From the NCBI RefSeq assembly GCF_025118155.1, contig NW_026251404.1, forward strand, positions 1 to 64,000: a DNA stretch of 64,000 nt, in the 5' to 3' direction. The translations under genes and the position numbers were made by a program. Below, piece after piece: positions 34,032-46,114 of the stretch. Source of the stretch: Cokeromyces recurvatus. Its lineage: Eukaryota > Mucoromycota > Mucoromycetes > Mucorales > Mucoraceae. How positions within the stretch are numbered: the first letter of the stretch is position 1; each line of letters starts with the position of its first letter. The notes beneath the pieces are model-generated. The model made no database searches. It was not told the origin of the DNA and was given only the letters and a program-made list of their open reading frames with translations.

Positions 34032-35684
34032 ACACATTTTATACATAACGACATTTACTTTTTTTTTATATCGAATAAAAAGTTATCATGGACGAACAAA
34101 CATTTGGATTTTTATTTTTTATTGACCGTCATTAATTAAATTTCGATTGCCATCAAAATGAATTTATTTTAACATCATTTGAATTTATTAGAAGATTTTT
34201 TTAAGGGTTAAATGACCAAAGAAAAGAGAGGATCTATTTATGTTGGTTGTGATATGGGTGACTGAGTGTTTAAAATATGAAAGTGGGCTTAGTATTGAAT
34301 TTCTTATCTATATATTTTGATGATGCTTTTTGTCATACACGGAATAAGAATTATTAAGCTTTCATTTTTATAACATAAAAAGAGGTATAAGATTGATCTA
34401 CTTATTGATTTCTTGATGCAGGGCCATCACTATTATTAAGTGGCGAAAATTTTCGGAATGGCTTCATATTTTATTTTATATTTTGTTACTAAAACAACAC
34501 TTGAAAAAAAAGCATCATTTATACAAGACGTGTTATCTTGATCTTTGCTAGCCTGATTTTTAATTGTTTTATATTTCATTAGTTTATGGCAATGTTTACA
34601 AGCGAAAGTCATTTATATTGAAAAAAAAAAAAAAAGTATTTTAAATAGCATACACGATTAATGTTTTTTTTTTCTCAATGTGAATTACATTCTCGATCAA
34701 TAAGCTAATGAATGACGGTTATGTAATTTTCGCTATATAAACAAACTATAATGGGAGGTATTCATTGGTGGCTAAATCAATAGTCGCATAATGACTTTTC
34801 GTCAATATAAATACATCAATGAATCAGTCAAATGTAATCACATTAGCTGTGATAAAGAAAGATTGACATTGAAAATGGTTGAAGGCAAATTGTGGCAAAT
34901 ATTATCTGGCTAATTTGTGAAACCAGTATAAAGTCCATTATTCATTTATTTTGTAATTAAATGTATTATTGATTAAGACTAGTCAAGTAAACTAACTACT
35001 CTAAAATTAAATGAAACAAGCTGCCATCCTTCTAACTTGGCTAAAAAGAATAAACCATCATTAATTACATAATGGAGAGGTCATTCAAACATATAGTACT
35101 CATTATAGATTGTATTATGTAAAAATATTAGACATAAAAATCAATAATAATGAATCTTGATATAGTGTATAAATAGCTGATACTGTTATTAGAGCTGAAA
35201 TAGATTCAGTATCATTTGATATTGACACAAATGCTTACCCCGTTAGAAATAATAATATATTATATTCTTAGCTCAAGGAAGAATACTATAGCTCTTTATT
35301 ATATCAGTTTTTATTATCAAGACCCTATTCCCTATTATTAATACTACTTACCTTGTAAGAAAGAAAAAAAAAAGTTTTATACATACGTGATATATGTACG
35401 TTAATAACAGTTTCGTCTTGTCCTTGGTTAACTTTTATCAATTGAACATTTTTCTTTTCTGGAGAAGAACGAGTTAATATAAGGATCTTTTACTTATCTA
35501 AAAATCTTAGTATAACGATCTCTCTTTTTAATATTTCATTAAGAAAAGAAAAAGGTACTTTCGTATAATACATATTTCACATCATTTACTAAACCAGCAT
35601 AGGCTTAATATCATTAAATTTAATTCCTATTGGTTTTAGAATTAGAATTAAACCAACAAATTCATTATATGTTAAAAAAAATAA

Positions 35685-35715
<31 letters not shown>

Positions 35716-35758
35716 TAAATAAAATAAAAGTTTCTTTGTTTTTATTCATTCGAATAAA
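34032..35758. other. 1.7-kb gene-free region
   Basis: 3' flank of RPL43 and 5' flank of the dephospho-CoA kinase gene. No coding signal on either strand. An AAAAT pentanucleotide repeat lies at about 35680-35725, just before the CAB5 start. Confidence 0.5.
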
Positions 35759-36623
35759 ATGAAATTAATAGGCTTAACAGGTGGAATTGCAACAGGTAAT
35801 GTCTACTCCGTATGCATTTGAATAACATTAATTTTACTTATCCTATTTTTATACGTATAAAGGCAAATCTACCGTATCTCGACTTTTAGTAGAACAAAAT
35901 ATACCCATTATTGATGCTGACAAGATTGCAAGAGATATAGTAGAACCTGGAAGAAAAGCAAACCAGCTCATTCGTCAACATTTTGGTGACGATGTATTCT
36001 TACCTGATGGTCACATTGATAGACCCAAACTGGGACAAATTATTTTTCAAGATCCAGAAAAAAGGAAAATCTTGAATCATTGTACACATCCATATGTACG
36101 ATTAGAAATGTTAAAAGAAGCATTTTTTTATTGGTTAAAAGGCGCTGATATGGTTGTATTCGATGTACCTCTATTAATTGAAAGTAAACTTGATCGCTTC
36201 ATGAACACAAATGTAGTTGTATTTTGGTATATTTAATTCATTATTTTATTTTATTTTATTTTTTTTTCCTGCATATATTTATTTCTATTACTTTTGTAAA
36301 CTAGTTCTGATATACTTCAGTTACAAAGATTAAGAAAAAGAGATAATTTATCTGAAGAACAAGCATTACAACGTATTAAAGCACAAATGCCTATATCAGA
36401 AAAAGTAGCCAAGGCAGACATAGTCCTTGATAACTCTAGTAATATTCAACAACTAGAAATACAAGTGAAAAATATGATTGAAAAGCTAAGGCCTTCAAGA
36501 TTAACTTGGTTATTTGAATGGGCTGGACCTCCTACTGCTCTAATTTTATTATCAGTTTTAATTAAGCAATATACTCCTTCTTTGTTCAGTGTCATAAATG
36601 ACTGCATTGCCAGTTTAAAATAA
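35759..36623 (+). CDS. CAB5: Dephospho-CoA kinase
   Basis: Phosphorylates dephospho-CoA with ATP in the last step of coenzyme A synthesis. Exons 35759-35795, 35863-36226 and 36305-36623 give 239 aa. The P loop GGIATGKST (residues 8-16) is split by the first intron after GIAT. Other family marks: IPIIDADKIARDIVEPG, FDVPLLIES and the lid segment QLQRLRKRDNLS with QALQRIKAQMP. After the kinase core, residues about 208-230 (PPTALILLSVLIKQYTPSLF) are hydrophobic and could anchor the enzyme to a membrane, as inferred for some eukaryotic homologues. The stop codon is 5 bp from the stop of the convergent DHFR gene. Confidence 0.93.
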
Positions 36624-36628
36624 AGCGA

Positions 36629-37296
36629 TTATTTTTTTTCTTTTTTAATGTATAATGTGAATTCGTATTCTAGTTCCTTGTATTTTTGAACTCCTTCAGG
36701 CACCTGTTGCTCCACATAGTCCTCAAACTCTTGATGACTGGCTAAACGAAAGTCAGTATCTTGAATTGTAGGAAAAAATGTATCACAATCAACTTTTGAT
36801 TTAACTCTTGTCAACACAATGTGTGAACAGTTTGCATGCTGAATAGCTAATTTATAAATTTGTGCTCCACCAATTACAAAAACACGCGCATGCTTAGAAG
36901 GATCAACTGCTTCAAAAGCTTTCTCCAGTGAATTCACAAGTAGAGTATTAGCTTTTGCTGTTGAATCTGTTAATTGTCTATTTGTCTATGATTAATGTAT
37001 GTATATTCGTTACTAAAAGAAAAAAAAATAACCCCTTACAAATCATAATTTAAGTTTCTAGATACAATAATATTGAATCGATTATCTAAAGGTCGAAACT
37101 TGGCTGGGATAGATTCCCAAGTAACACGACCCATAATAACTACATTTTGAACATTGGAGTTTTGTAATGTCCTTGGCACATGCGAGGTAACAGACTTGAA
37201 AAATGCCATATCCTTTGGAATTCTCCAAGGCAAGTTACTGCGTAAACCAATACCTAACTCTTCTGTAGCTGCTACAACTAAGGCAAATTGTGTCAT
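36629..37296 (-). CDS. DFR1: Dihydrofolate reductase
   Basis: NADPH-dependent reduction of dihydrofolate for thymidylate and purine synthesis. Exons 37040-37296 and 36629-36977 give 201 aa. Visible motifs: VVAATEELGIGLRSNLPWRI (residues 6-25) with catalytic acidic residue in the following PKDMAFF, VVIMGRVTWESIP for NADPH binding, and VFVIGGAQIYKLAI. The C terminus is the usual beta hairpin (YEFTLYI) plus a lysine tail. The start at 37296 (MTQFALVV) is preferred over an upstream in-frame Met because the extra segment is encoded by the T50 run and would be poly-Lys. A second possible acceptor lies 8 nt upstream but gives a stop. Confidence 0.95.
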
Positions 37297-37311
37297 GAAT
37301 ATAATAGATTC

Positions 37312-37312
<1 letters not shown>

Positions 37313-37362
<50 letters not shown>
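37313..37362. repeat. T50 homopolymer between DFR1 and the uL14m gene
   Basis: 50 uninterrupted T, 16 bp upstream of the DFR1 start (an A run in the sense of DFR1). It probably forms part of the shared divergent promoter. Confidence 0.95.
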
Positions 37363-37516
37363 CAATTAAGCATTTAAAAAAAGATAAATTGTGACTTAAA
37401 TAGATGTGACTCTATATCTTTATTCGACCCTAGAGTTTTATTTCCAAAAAAGAAACAGGAACTTCTGTAATACCCCCGCATACATACATATAAACATATA
37501 TATTTTCAAACTTCTA

Positions 37517-37974
37517 ATGATTGGATTAAAGGGTACATTAAATGTTATTGACAACTCAGGAGCCATCATTGCAGAATGCGTGCGAGTGATGAGTGGTGCA
37601 CGTTTTGCTAGAACAGGTATATATATATATATATATATACATGTATATATTAAAATAAATCGCTAAATCTTCCGTTAGGTGATGAGATTGTTTGTGTAGT
37701 TAAGAAGGCTAGACCTATTAATCCAAATATTGCTGGTACCCAAGCAGCAGCACAAAAAGTGAAAAAAGGTGATGTTCGTCATGCACTCGTTGTTCGTACA
37801 AAGAAAGAAATGACACGCCCTGATGGCCGAACAATTCGCTTTGATGATAATGCATGTGTCTTGTTAAATCAAAAGAAAGAACCTTTAGGTACACGTATAT
37901 TGGGTGTTGTTGCTGCTGAATTGAGAACAAAGAATTGGATGAAAGTTGTTTCACTAGCTCCTAGAATTATATAA
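37517..37974 (+). CDS. MRPL38: Mitochondrial ribosomal protein uL14m
   Basis: Large-subunit mitoribosomal protein of the L14 family. Exons 37517-37616 and 37679-37974 give 131 aa. It starts [16 protein letters not shown] like bacterial L14, then [54 protein letters not shown], and ends [15 protein letters not shown] with a short tail. The L14 length and the divergence from cytosolic eL/uL14 point to the mitochondrial form. No presequence is evident. An in-frame ATG at 37406 would add 37 residues, but its leader has poor coding character. The intron begins with a long AT repeat directly at the donor. Confidence 0.92.
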
Positions 37975-38766
37975 TAAACAAAATTGTGTAGATATAGCAT
38001 AAAAGAGAATATTAGAATTATTCATGTAAAGTCATAATGTGAATTATTTACTACTACTACATGAGAGAAAGAGGAGGAGGAGGAAGAGACATTTACTGCA
38101 ACTAACTTTATGAAAAAGAGGGTTTTTTTTTTTCTTTCTACAAAACCGTGTTAATGTGAATAGTATTCACTTTTCCAAATGAAAAGCTTTCATCTAGACT
38201 TATTCTTAATATGCAATATTTTTTTTTTCAAAGTACAACTATTCAATCTCGGTTTATTAAACATAGAAATTTGAGTAATAAGAAATAATGTATTGGAAAT
38301 GATTCGTAAAATGGTTTATTTTTAACAATTTGAAGTTTAGAGAATCATACTTTTATGGTAAAAAAAAAAAGGTCCTATGAACAATCCCTTTTGTTGCTTC
38401 AGATTTCCTCATTGTTGTTATTCTTTATTTTAGAGACTGTATTAAAGATATTCATTTAATAGCGGATAATTGTTCCCTGAGAACTAAAAAAGTCAATGCT
38501 ACTTATGATAAAATATCAAGCTAATGATTCTATTTTTTTTTTCTTTTTTTTTTTTTACAAAGACTGCATAGATTGAACACAGAATAGAGCATACTTTAAT
38601 AAAACTTTATGTCTAAATAGATAAATAAAATAAAATAGCTTACTTAAAATTTAGCAGTACATAATTCAAAGTTTATATATATTCAAGCACATATATATCT
38701 TTTCGTATTTATTTTAAACAACTACCTCTTGTATATATACATGTTTAAGTATTAATGAAATTTTAA
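37975..38766. other. Convergent 3' region of uL14m and MED13
   Basis: About 790 bp between two stop codons, AT-rich, with several T/A runs (T14 near 38549) and no coding signal. Confidence 0.5.
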
Positions 38767-41270
38767 TTAATTATTAATAACAAGGAGTAGACGAGAAAGT
38801 CTTTCAACTAGTGCAAGATGATTAGGGAAACAATTACTACTAGAAGGCATTACATTTACAAAGGACAATGAATGATACTTTTTGATAATATCTCTTAAGG
38901 CACTATATGCAGAATGGCTTGTTTGATTATAAACCAAGTGTATCTAAATAAAATGATAGGTTAAAAATTATTTGTAATCATATTCTCTCTCTCCCTCTCT
39001 TACCTCTAGAATAAGTGGGTTACAATTAAATAATTCATGATTAGGATTTTCGCTTGTGGACGATGAATGTATCATGTAACCACTTGCCAGGGGTATCATC
39101 CAATCTTCTTCTTTTACGCTGTCAAGAATACCAAAGAACATGCTCTCTCTTTTGTTTGAATAGGCTGCTCGATGATTCAATAATAACGCTTTTGTATGTT
39201 CATCATCTATAACTTGCGTCATTATCTTTTTATGATTGGCAGTATTCATCAAATTTCCTGATGAAGGATCAAGTGTAGTATTTAATGAATCACTAGTAGT
39301 GCTTGAAGTACGACTCATTAGCACATCCCCATTTGGAATATCAGTATCATTATTTGGACCCACATAAAAAGTGGATTCAATATCTAACCCTACAATTGCA
39401 ATCTTTTTTTCTGTCGGTAAACAATCAATCCAGGCTCGAAGTTCCTTTTGAAATATGAGCCCAAGTTTAGCTATTACAAAAGTCCATTCAAATCCAGTCC
39501 GTTTTGATATCTTTAAAGTACGATGCCATGCTTCTTTAAACACCACTAGACGTGGACGTCGATTATCTAAAAGAGTAAATTCAATCATTTCACCGTGATT
39601 ATCTGTCCAGACGATAATCATCCAGTGTTTATCAAAACTAAACGTATAGCCCATGTGCAAGACACTATTTTGTTCCAAAACTGTAGGAAATGCACTAATT
39701 GAGTTCTTCAACTTGAATTGAATTTGTGATGGTATTGGTTTGGATAAGATAAAAGCTGGTGCATAAATGTCTTGTGTAGCTTGATTGCGATGAGTAACTG
39801 TATGGCATTTGTTGTAGACTGCAAAGGCAATTTCTTTAAGACCAAATTTTAGACAGCCACCAAAAGATGTTGACCGTAATACGTGTTCGATTGGCATCAA
39901 CTGTAATACAATCCTTGCTTTGGTTTTATCATTAACTGCTTTTTGATAATTTCTTACTAATTTACTAAAACAACGACTTAAATCAAAATTGGATGATAAA
40001 TATGAAGCTGGATTAATCATATAAATAACGATATGAACACTATGATCAGTCATTGCACTGCCTAAAGCAGATCCTAAATTTTGGCATTCTTCGAAATAAC
40101 TTCGCATTTGTCTTTCCTCAAAAGATTCATTTGCCAGTTGAGCTAAATATAAAATAAAAATATAAGATAATTGTAAAATAAAACGTGTTTTCCTTTCTTT
40201 TTTTTCTTTTTTTTAGTAAGCTTACGTAAAAGTGGTACTGGTACAAGCCCCTTACGATAAGGACCTACATTTCCTGGGTGATGTGCACCTAATTGACAAG
40301 TTTCATATAATGTACTTAAGCCTTTAAAAAAATTAGACACATCATGTTCGATGGAATCATTTTTTGGGTAAACAACAAAATAGCTGATGTGCTTTTTAGA
40401 AGAATAGGGCTCTAATCTTAGCTTCTCCCAAAACATAATCAAATTTGTTGTACCTTCTAGTAAATCATCCTGACGACAGACAGTAATGGTAGGTGGTTGT
40501 AAGATATCAAAATTAGGTTCTGCAGGACGTCGCTTCTTAACTTGATATTTACCATATTTAGAATGGGCTTGTGTCGTTTCTATCCATGTATTAGGTTAAT
40601 ATTTTAAGGAGATAAATTATATAAATATATATATATATATATATACCTGAAAGATCATAGTATTGTTGTACATTTAGAGGGCCTTTGACGGTAACTGAAG
40701 TAGGTAAAGGCAATTGATCTAAACACATGTCACCTATACCTTCAGTTATTGACTCTGTCTTTTGATGAAATATTTCAGCAAGTACTGTCTTAAAATCTTG
40801 TATCATAAAGTCAACATCATGTGGTGTAGAAGGAATATGAATCGCATCTCCATAAAATTTCTGCAATAAGTTCCTTCTTCTAGCAGCTACCATCTTTGCA
40901 GATTCACCATTTGCTACAAACCCACTGGATGACATGGTTTCGATTCCTCCTGAAAATGGATATCCACCAATAACAGCCTGCTGGCATAAATAATCCAAAG
41001 CACTAATATCATCCAAACCTCTGACATTCGATATACGAATAATATTGCTACTAACTGTGCCAGCAAATGGACTATCATAATCCATGACAAGTTGATCTAG
41101 TTTAACTAGTTTCTTCTTTTTTACTGTACAACTTAGTAGCTTTTCAATAAGCCTAGTTTGCACAGATATTAAAGAGTCCATGAGTTTATCGTCTGAATCA
41201 TAAGAATTGTCATCAGAATAATCCATTTCATTATTATCACTATTACTGCTGTTGCTACTGCTGCTGCTAT

Positions 41271-41314
<44 letters not shown>

Positions 41315-44022
41315 TCACTATCACTATCACTAGCACTATCACTATCACTATCACACATTTCATTCATAGGTTCATCAATCAATTTTGTTGATTTATTAGG
41401 CGCAACTATTTTATCTGCTCCATTGTTGCTAAGTGATTTATTAGTTTCATTGATCGTATCTTGCAATAGTTTACTCGATTTCCTTCTTCTTCGTCGATTA
41501 CTAGGAACATAGTCAGGTCGGTACTCCTCACTTTTCTTTTTGGACTTTATCATATCGCCATCGGCTGGTGCATATGTAAATTTACCTCCATTTATATATT
41601 TAGCATCGTTCACAATGAAATTCATCTTGACAGGCGCAAAATCAGGTGGTACAAACGTTTGTTGTTGTGGTGACCTCATTGTTATCTGTGGATCTTCCGT
41701 CTTATATTGCTGTGGATCAAATACATCAACATTGTTAACAGAGTCATGATTTGATATAGCCACTTGCAAAGGTGCTATTGGTATATCTTGTGTATGATTG
41801 GCATTTATTGGGCAGTGCTTTTGATCTAAATCCATTGCTTTTTGATCATCAAATGTATCTATAAAAGGGATACTTTCTTGCTTTATAACATCATCTGAAA
41901 GAATAGGATCAGTCAAAGCCTGTTTTAGAATAGTATCGTTATCTACCATCATTGTTTCATCTGATTGATGAGGTAGCATCGTTGGTGCAGTTGCTGGCAC
42001 AGTAGTGGGCTCTGAAGACTCGAAGAAGTCAAAATCTTCTTCGGTTACACCAAAGTCAAAATTATCCAAATCATCTATACCATCGTTATTCCATCTATCA
42101 GATATATCAAGTACCATATTATCAACATCCATATTAATACCAAAACTACTTAATTCAAGGTTAGTCATTTGAGGTGATTGATAAGCTGATGTATTGGTTG
42201 TATTTATTGCTGTTACATCATGAGAAGTAATTATATTATGAGTTAAATTCAGTTGATCAGGTTCAGGCTCTTGTTGCGGTAGTTGCTGCTGTTGTTGTTG
42301 TTGTTGTTGTTGTTGCTGATGCGGCTGATGCTGATGCTGATGCTGATGCTGATACTGTTGCTGTAGATCGTTATTCATGATAGGATACTCTATTAAATCA
42401 TCTTTACTATTTGGAATTACAAAATTAGCCATAGCAAATTCAGCTAGAGATAATCTAGGTTGACTTTTTATCTTGTTGCGGTCCTGTAATTGATAATGTA
42501 ATGATGATTGCTCATCGAAAGAAAGAGTAGAGGTTGGTGTTGATGTGGTTGTCTCGTTTTTTTGAATGTTAGCAACAGATTTGGTTGCCATTAGTGGACT
42601 AGCAGTCACAGGTTCATTAATTGCCTTTTGCAAGAGACCTATGTTGCCAGGGCTCTGATCTTGCTGAGACGCCAGAGCATCTAAAACAGTTGTAATTGTT
42701 GTGTTTATTGGACAGGTAAATTCCCAATAATTTGTGATACCCTCATTCCATGCCCACCTATGCCATTTATCTCCCAAATCTTCAGAAAACCCCTGATTGA
42801 AACCAAAAAGCCCATTAAAGCCTGCCATGGCGGTTGGTGAAACTGCTGAGGATGAAGAGACAAAAACTAAGCATGTTGGATAATAAAACGTATCTTCATT
42901 AGTTAAACTTTTAATAGCTACTAAATTTGGTAAATTTTCTTTTCGTGGTCCATGCGATTGAATTAAATGATGGAAGGGTATCTCTAATAGTGTTGACCAT
43001 GTTTTGAGAATAAGTTGCTCAGTTTGTTGTGCAATTGAGTGATGATTGTTAGAAGCTATAAGAGCTGTTTCTCCAGAAGGACTCAAAATAACTATAACCA
43101 CAATAAATAAATACTTCTTTATAAGTATAATATAAAAATATATATATTTATTACCTTTCTTTCCTCGTGTGCAAATTGTTTGTAAAGTAACAGGCTTTAG
43201 TCTTATTCGCCGGGCATTTGGCTGAAATATCAAGTTTGTACTTGCAATATATATATTATAGGAATAACAAAGCATAGAGTTTGGTAATTTTAGTAAGTTT
43301 GATCTAGAATCTTCAATAACGTCGTTTTGATCAATATTTGGAAAAACATAAAATTCTCCCAGAGGTATAGCTCCTTTGAGTTTCATTTGTCTATAAAGAA
43401 TGTTGGTTTAATAAAATTATTAAACATATTGTATGTATCTTACGCATGAACTAAGTTTCTAACGGATTTAATAAACCATTTGTATTCCTCAGAGACTGTA
43501 ACAGGTATATTTGATTGCGTTGAAGTTGTAGTAGGCGATGCAGTAGGTGATTGAATTTTTGAATAAGCATTCTCCCATGTAAACGATCCTACCTTAGTTT
43601 CTATATACATTGTTAGACAAAATTTGACGAAAAAAAAAAGATATACATATACATCAAAACTACCTTCAAGCGCGTATAGATCATTGTTCGCGTCTATTTT
43701 TCCAGTATGTCTTTCATCGAACCAAAATACCCAAAGTTCTAATACAAGATCACTTTCCGAATTTTCTTTTACATACCATACTGTAGGTATATGCAAAGAT
43801 ATTAAATCATGATGAGCTTTTAATAAAGTAATACAGTCATTTTCGGATGAATTTCTCAAGTAATTGACAAGATTTGATCTACTACATTGTTGATTGTATA
43901 CTCTATATCTTATTTGTGAAACACCACTCTAATAAATATACAACATTAGTCCTGCTATGGCGATGTAATTGTGTGCATGTTACCACAACTAATATATTTG
44001 TTAAACTTGAATCTGTAAGCAT
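38767..44022 (-). CDS. MED13: Mediator CDK8-module subunit Med13
   Basis: Bridges the Cdk8-cyclin C-Med12 kinase module to core Mediator. Eight exons: 43984-44022, 43664-43928, 43444-43600, 43155-43390, 40647-43091, 40226-40579, 39004-40142 and 38767-38943, giving 1603 aa. The spliced N terminus reads MLTDSSLTNILVV then SGVSQIRYRVYNQQC and NDCITLLKAHHDLISLHIPT, a recognisable Med13 N-terminal block. The middle is disordered with a His/Gln stretch (41.25 and 42.3 kb repeats) and a long Ser run. The C-terminal PIWI-like region shows FWEKLRLEPYSSKKHISYFV, LGAHHPGNVGPYRKGLV and GFEWTFVIAKLGLIFQKEL. The first exon has only 13 codons. Two introns begin with AT repeats. Compared with yeast (1420 aa) and human (about 2170 aa) the length is intermediate. 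Confidence 0.93.
41260..41350. repeat. ACT trinucleotide and CACTAT repeat coding a Ser/Asp run in MED13
   Basis: About 16 ACT units followed by CACTAT units; on the minus strand they encode a poly-Ser and Ser-Asp tract. A GTT/GCT repeat at 42278-42360 encodes Gln and Gln-His tracts in the same exon. Confidence 0.85.
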
Positions 44023-44350
44023 CAGTTTAAAATCAAAGATCCATTTACAATCTTTTTCGAAATTCTGTCAAAAAAATTATAGAAAATAATAATGATAAAA
44101 AAAAAAAGAATATATTATTTGATCGATTTTTGTTCCTTAAGGTGATATTAGGCAGAAAAAAAAAAATAATAGGTTTGCGTCACTGTGTTTTTTTTTTTGT
44201 TTTGTTTTTATAATAAGCAGAAATTATTACTTTCCTTTTTAAGTATAATATATTTAAGCATTATTCTAATTCTTTTCATTCATTTTTTTTTTAATGATAA
44301 AAGAAGCAAATGGTATAATTTGTATATTAAGTATTAACATGTAAATAAAT
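44023..44350. other. Short gap: MED13 promoter and 3' end of the seven-helix gene
   Basis: 328 bp with A11 and T11 runs; no coding signal. Confidence 0.5.
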
Positions 44351-46114
44351 CTAACTTTTTGTCATGTATTCTACCAAATTCATTTGAGAGTGTTCACCGT
44401 CGTCTAAAATATTTTCCTCTTCAAGGTGAGCAAAAAGTTGTGGAGAATGACTAGGAAATGTAATTTTTTCGTTGTTGTTGAATTTCTTGAGACCAGGATG
44501 ATACTCATCAACTTGTAAAGGGGCACTATCAGCAGAGACTTTCATTTGCCTCGCATCAGAATGAGCTAGACTGATTGAATTATTAACATAATTAGGCTTT
44601 AATTCATTATGGCATGTTTGGAGTTGACTATACTTTTGAAATACTCCCTGATATTGAAGTTGTTGTAGTTTTAATTCATCAAAAGTGCTATTATTTGATA
44701 TATCTTGATGTTTATTATTACTTGGTGAATATTCTTGACTTGTGGTGATGTTTGAGTAAGTGACATATTGGCCGACTATTTCGTTATCAGAAATTTTTTC
44801 TGACGTACTGGGATTATTATTGTTGGCTTTCAATCCAAACGATGTATTGTCATCAATTTTAGGACTATTATTATTATGGATATGAATATGAATATGAATA
44901 TGAATATGTATAGAAAAAGAAGCTTATAATTACTTGAAAATAATGGCAAGCTCTACACCCAAGGTAGTAACGACACCTAAAAAGTTCCAAAAGGCACCCA
45001 AAATAATTGATCCTAATAGATTAACAATAATTTTTTCTCTTAAAATACCAAACATTAGCAAGAAGACAGCAAACATGATCAAACAAACACCAATAATACT
45101 CATGACAGCTCTGATCTTAAAAATACCCGTTTTCACGGAAACATAGCGAGGACCTGTTGTGTTGAATTTGTTCAAATGATTTTTCAAAATGCGAGTCAGT
45201 CGAAAACCAGAAAAGACAACAGAGACGGCAAGACAAAAACAATGAATAAACCAAAAGATATATAAAAGACGTGTAAATACTTTAGCTAATTTTAAATCTT
45301 TTTGAGCCAAGATGCCTGCTGCTAAAGACATAACATTATTAATAATAAAGGGTGCTAAAAAGATTGTACAGCCGATAATGTCGACAAGTCTTGGTGAAGG
45401 CAACCAATTATTAGCAATCACTTTATGACTCTATATAAAAGTAATTAGTATTTATTTATTTTATTATGTGATATAGACAGATAGATTATTACATCAGCTA
45501 ATGTTTGTGCAATTCCAATCAGATAAAGAGCAAAGGCGCCATATCCAAATTGCCAGGGGAATTCAAACATAACTATGTACTATAAATGTCAGTATATAAA
45601 ATATTTATATTAATTTGTATGTAATACAATACAAGCTCTAGAGATAAAATCAGGACATATATCAGCAATAAGTATTGTACTTGATAATAATCTCACTATA
45701 TATCATAATTAGTTTTTTTTTTTAAAAAATTTATAATAGAAGTTTGATATACATACAAAAATTAAAAATAATAAGAAATAATAACATGCAATCAATAGGC
45801 TTTGGTCGAAAGCATCCTCTGGAGATATTTAAATCAAATAATTTATGACCTTTTATGAATATTCTATGAAATAATAATATGCTTCCTAATAATAATAAAC
45901 TTTAACATGTTAAATAATAATTGATATGTATTCTTATTTTGTATATACCAATTATAACCGCCATTCCACATAATCCAATATTTATACCATGAATTATCGT
46001 CATTGCTTTACTTTCGATACAATCTTGTAATGTCAGTCGCCAATCACAATGACATATGCCATTGTCGCATACTCTTGATAAAGTCTCTGTTCTATTAATT
46101 GTTGGAAAATCCAT
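44351..46114 (-). CDS. Seven-helix membrane protein, receptor-like (unknown family)
   Basis: Exons 45949-46114, 45757-45885, 45493-45572, 44934-45430 and 44351-44864 give 461 aa. The short N terminus contains N7-R-T (glycosylation sequon) and four cysteines (C16, C21, C23, C32), suggesting an outside, disulfide-bonded end. Seven hydrophobic segments follow: MTIIHGINIGLCGMAVIIG, CMLLFLIIFNF, AFALYLIGIAQTL, IIGCTIFLAPFIINNVMSLA, LLYIFWFIHCFCLAVSVVF, VMSIIGVCLIMFAVFLLMF and ILGAFWNFLGVVTTLGVEL. The last 170 residues are polar, N/S/Q-rich and probably cytoplasmic. The layout is GPCR-like, but no known receptor motif is seen and transport or another role is possible. The start at 46114 is chosen; an in-frame ATG at 46135 would add 7 residues. 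The last intron holds an ATATGA hexamer repeat. Confidence 0.7.

Noticed and set aside
37297..37365. Upstream in-frame start for DFR1
   Set aside because: The extra residues would be a lysine run encoded by the T50 tract, unlike any DHFR; MTQFALVV is the normal start.
41252..41512. Leucine-rich plus-strand ORF
   Set aside because: Antisense shadow of the MED13 poly-Ser trinucleotide repeat.
43857..43859. Start of MED13 at a TTG codon near 43859
   Set aside because: Two upstream segments splice in phase and restore the known N-terminal Med13 block from an ATG at 44022.
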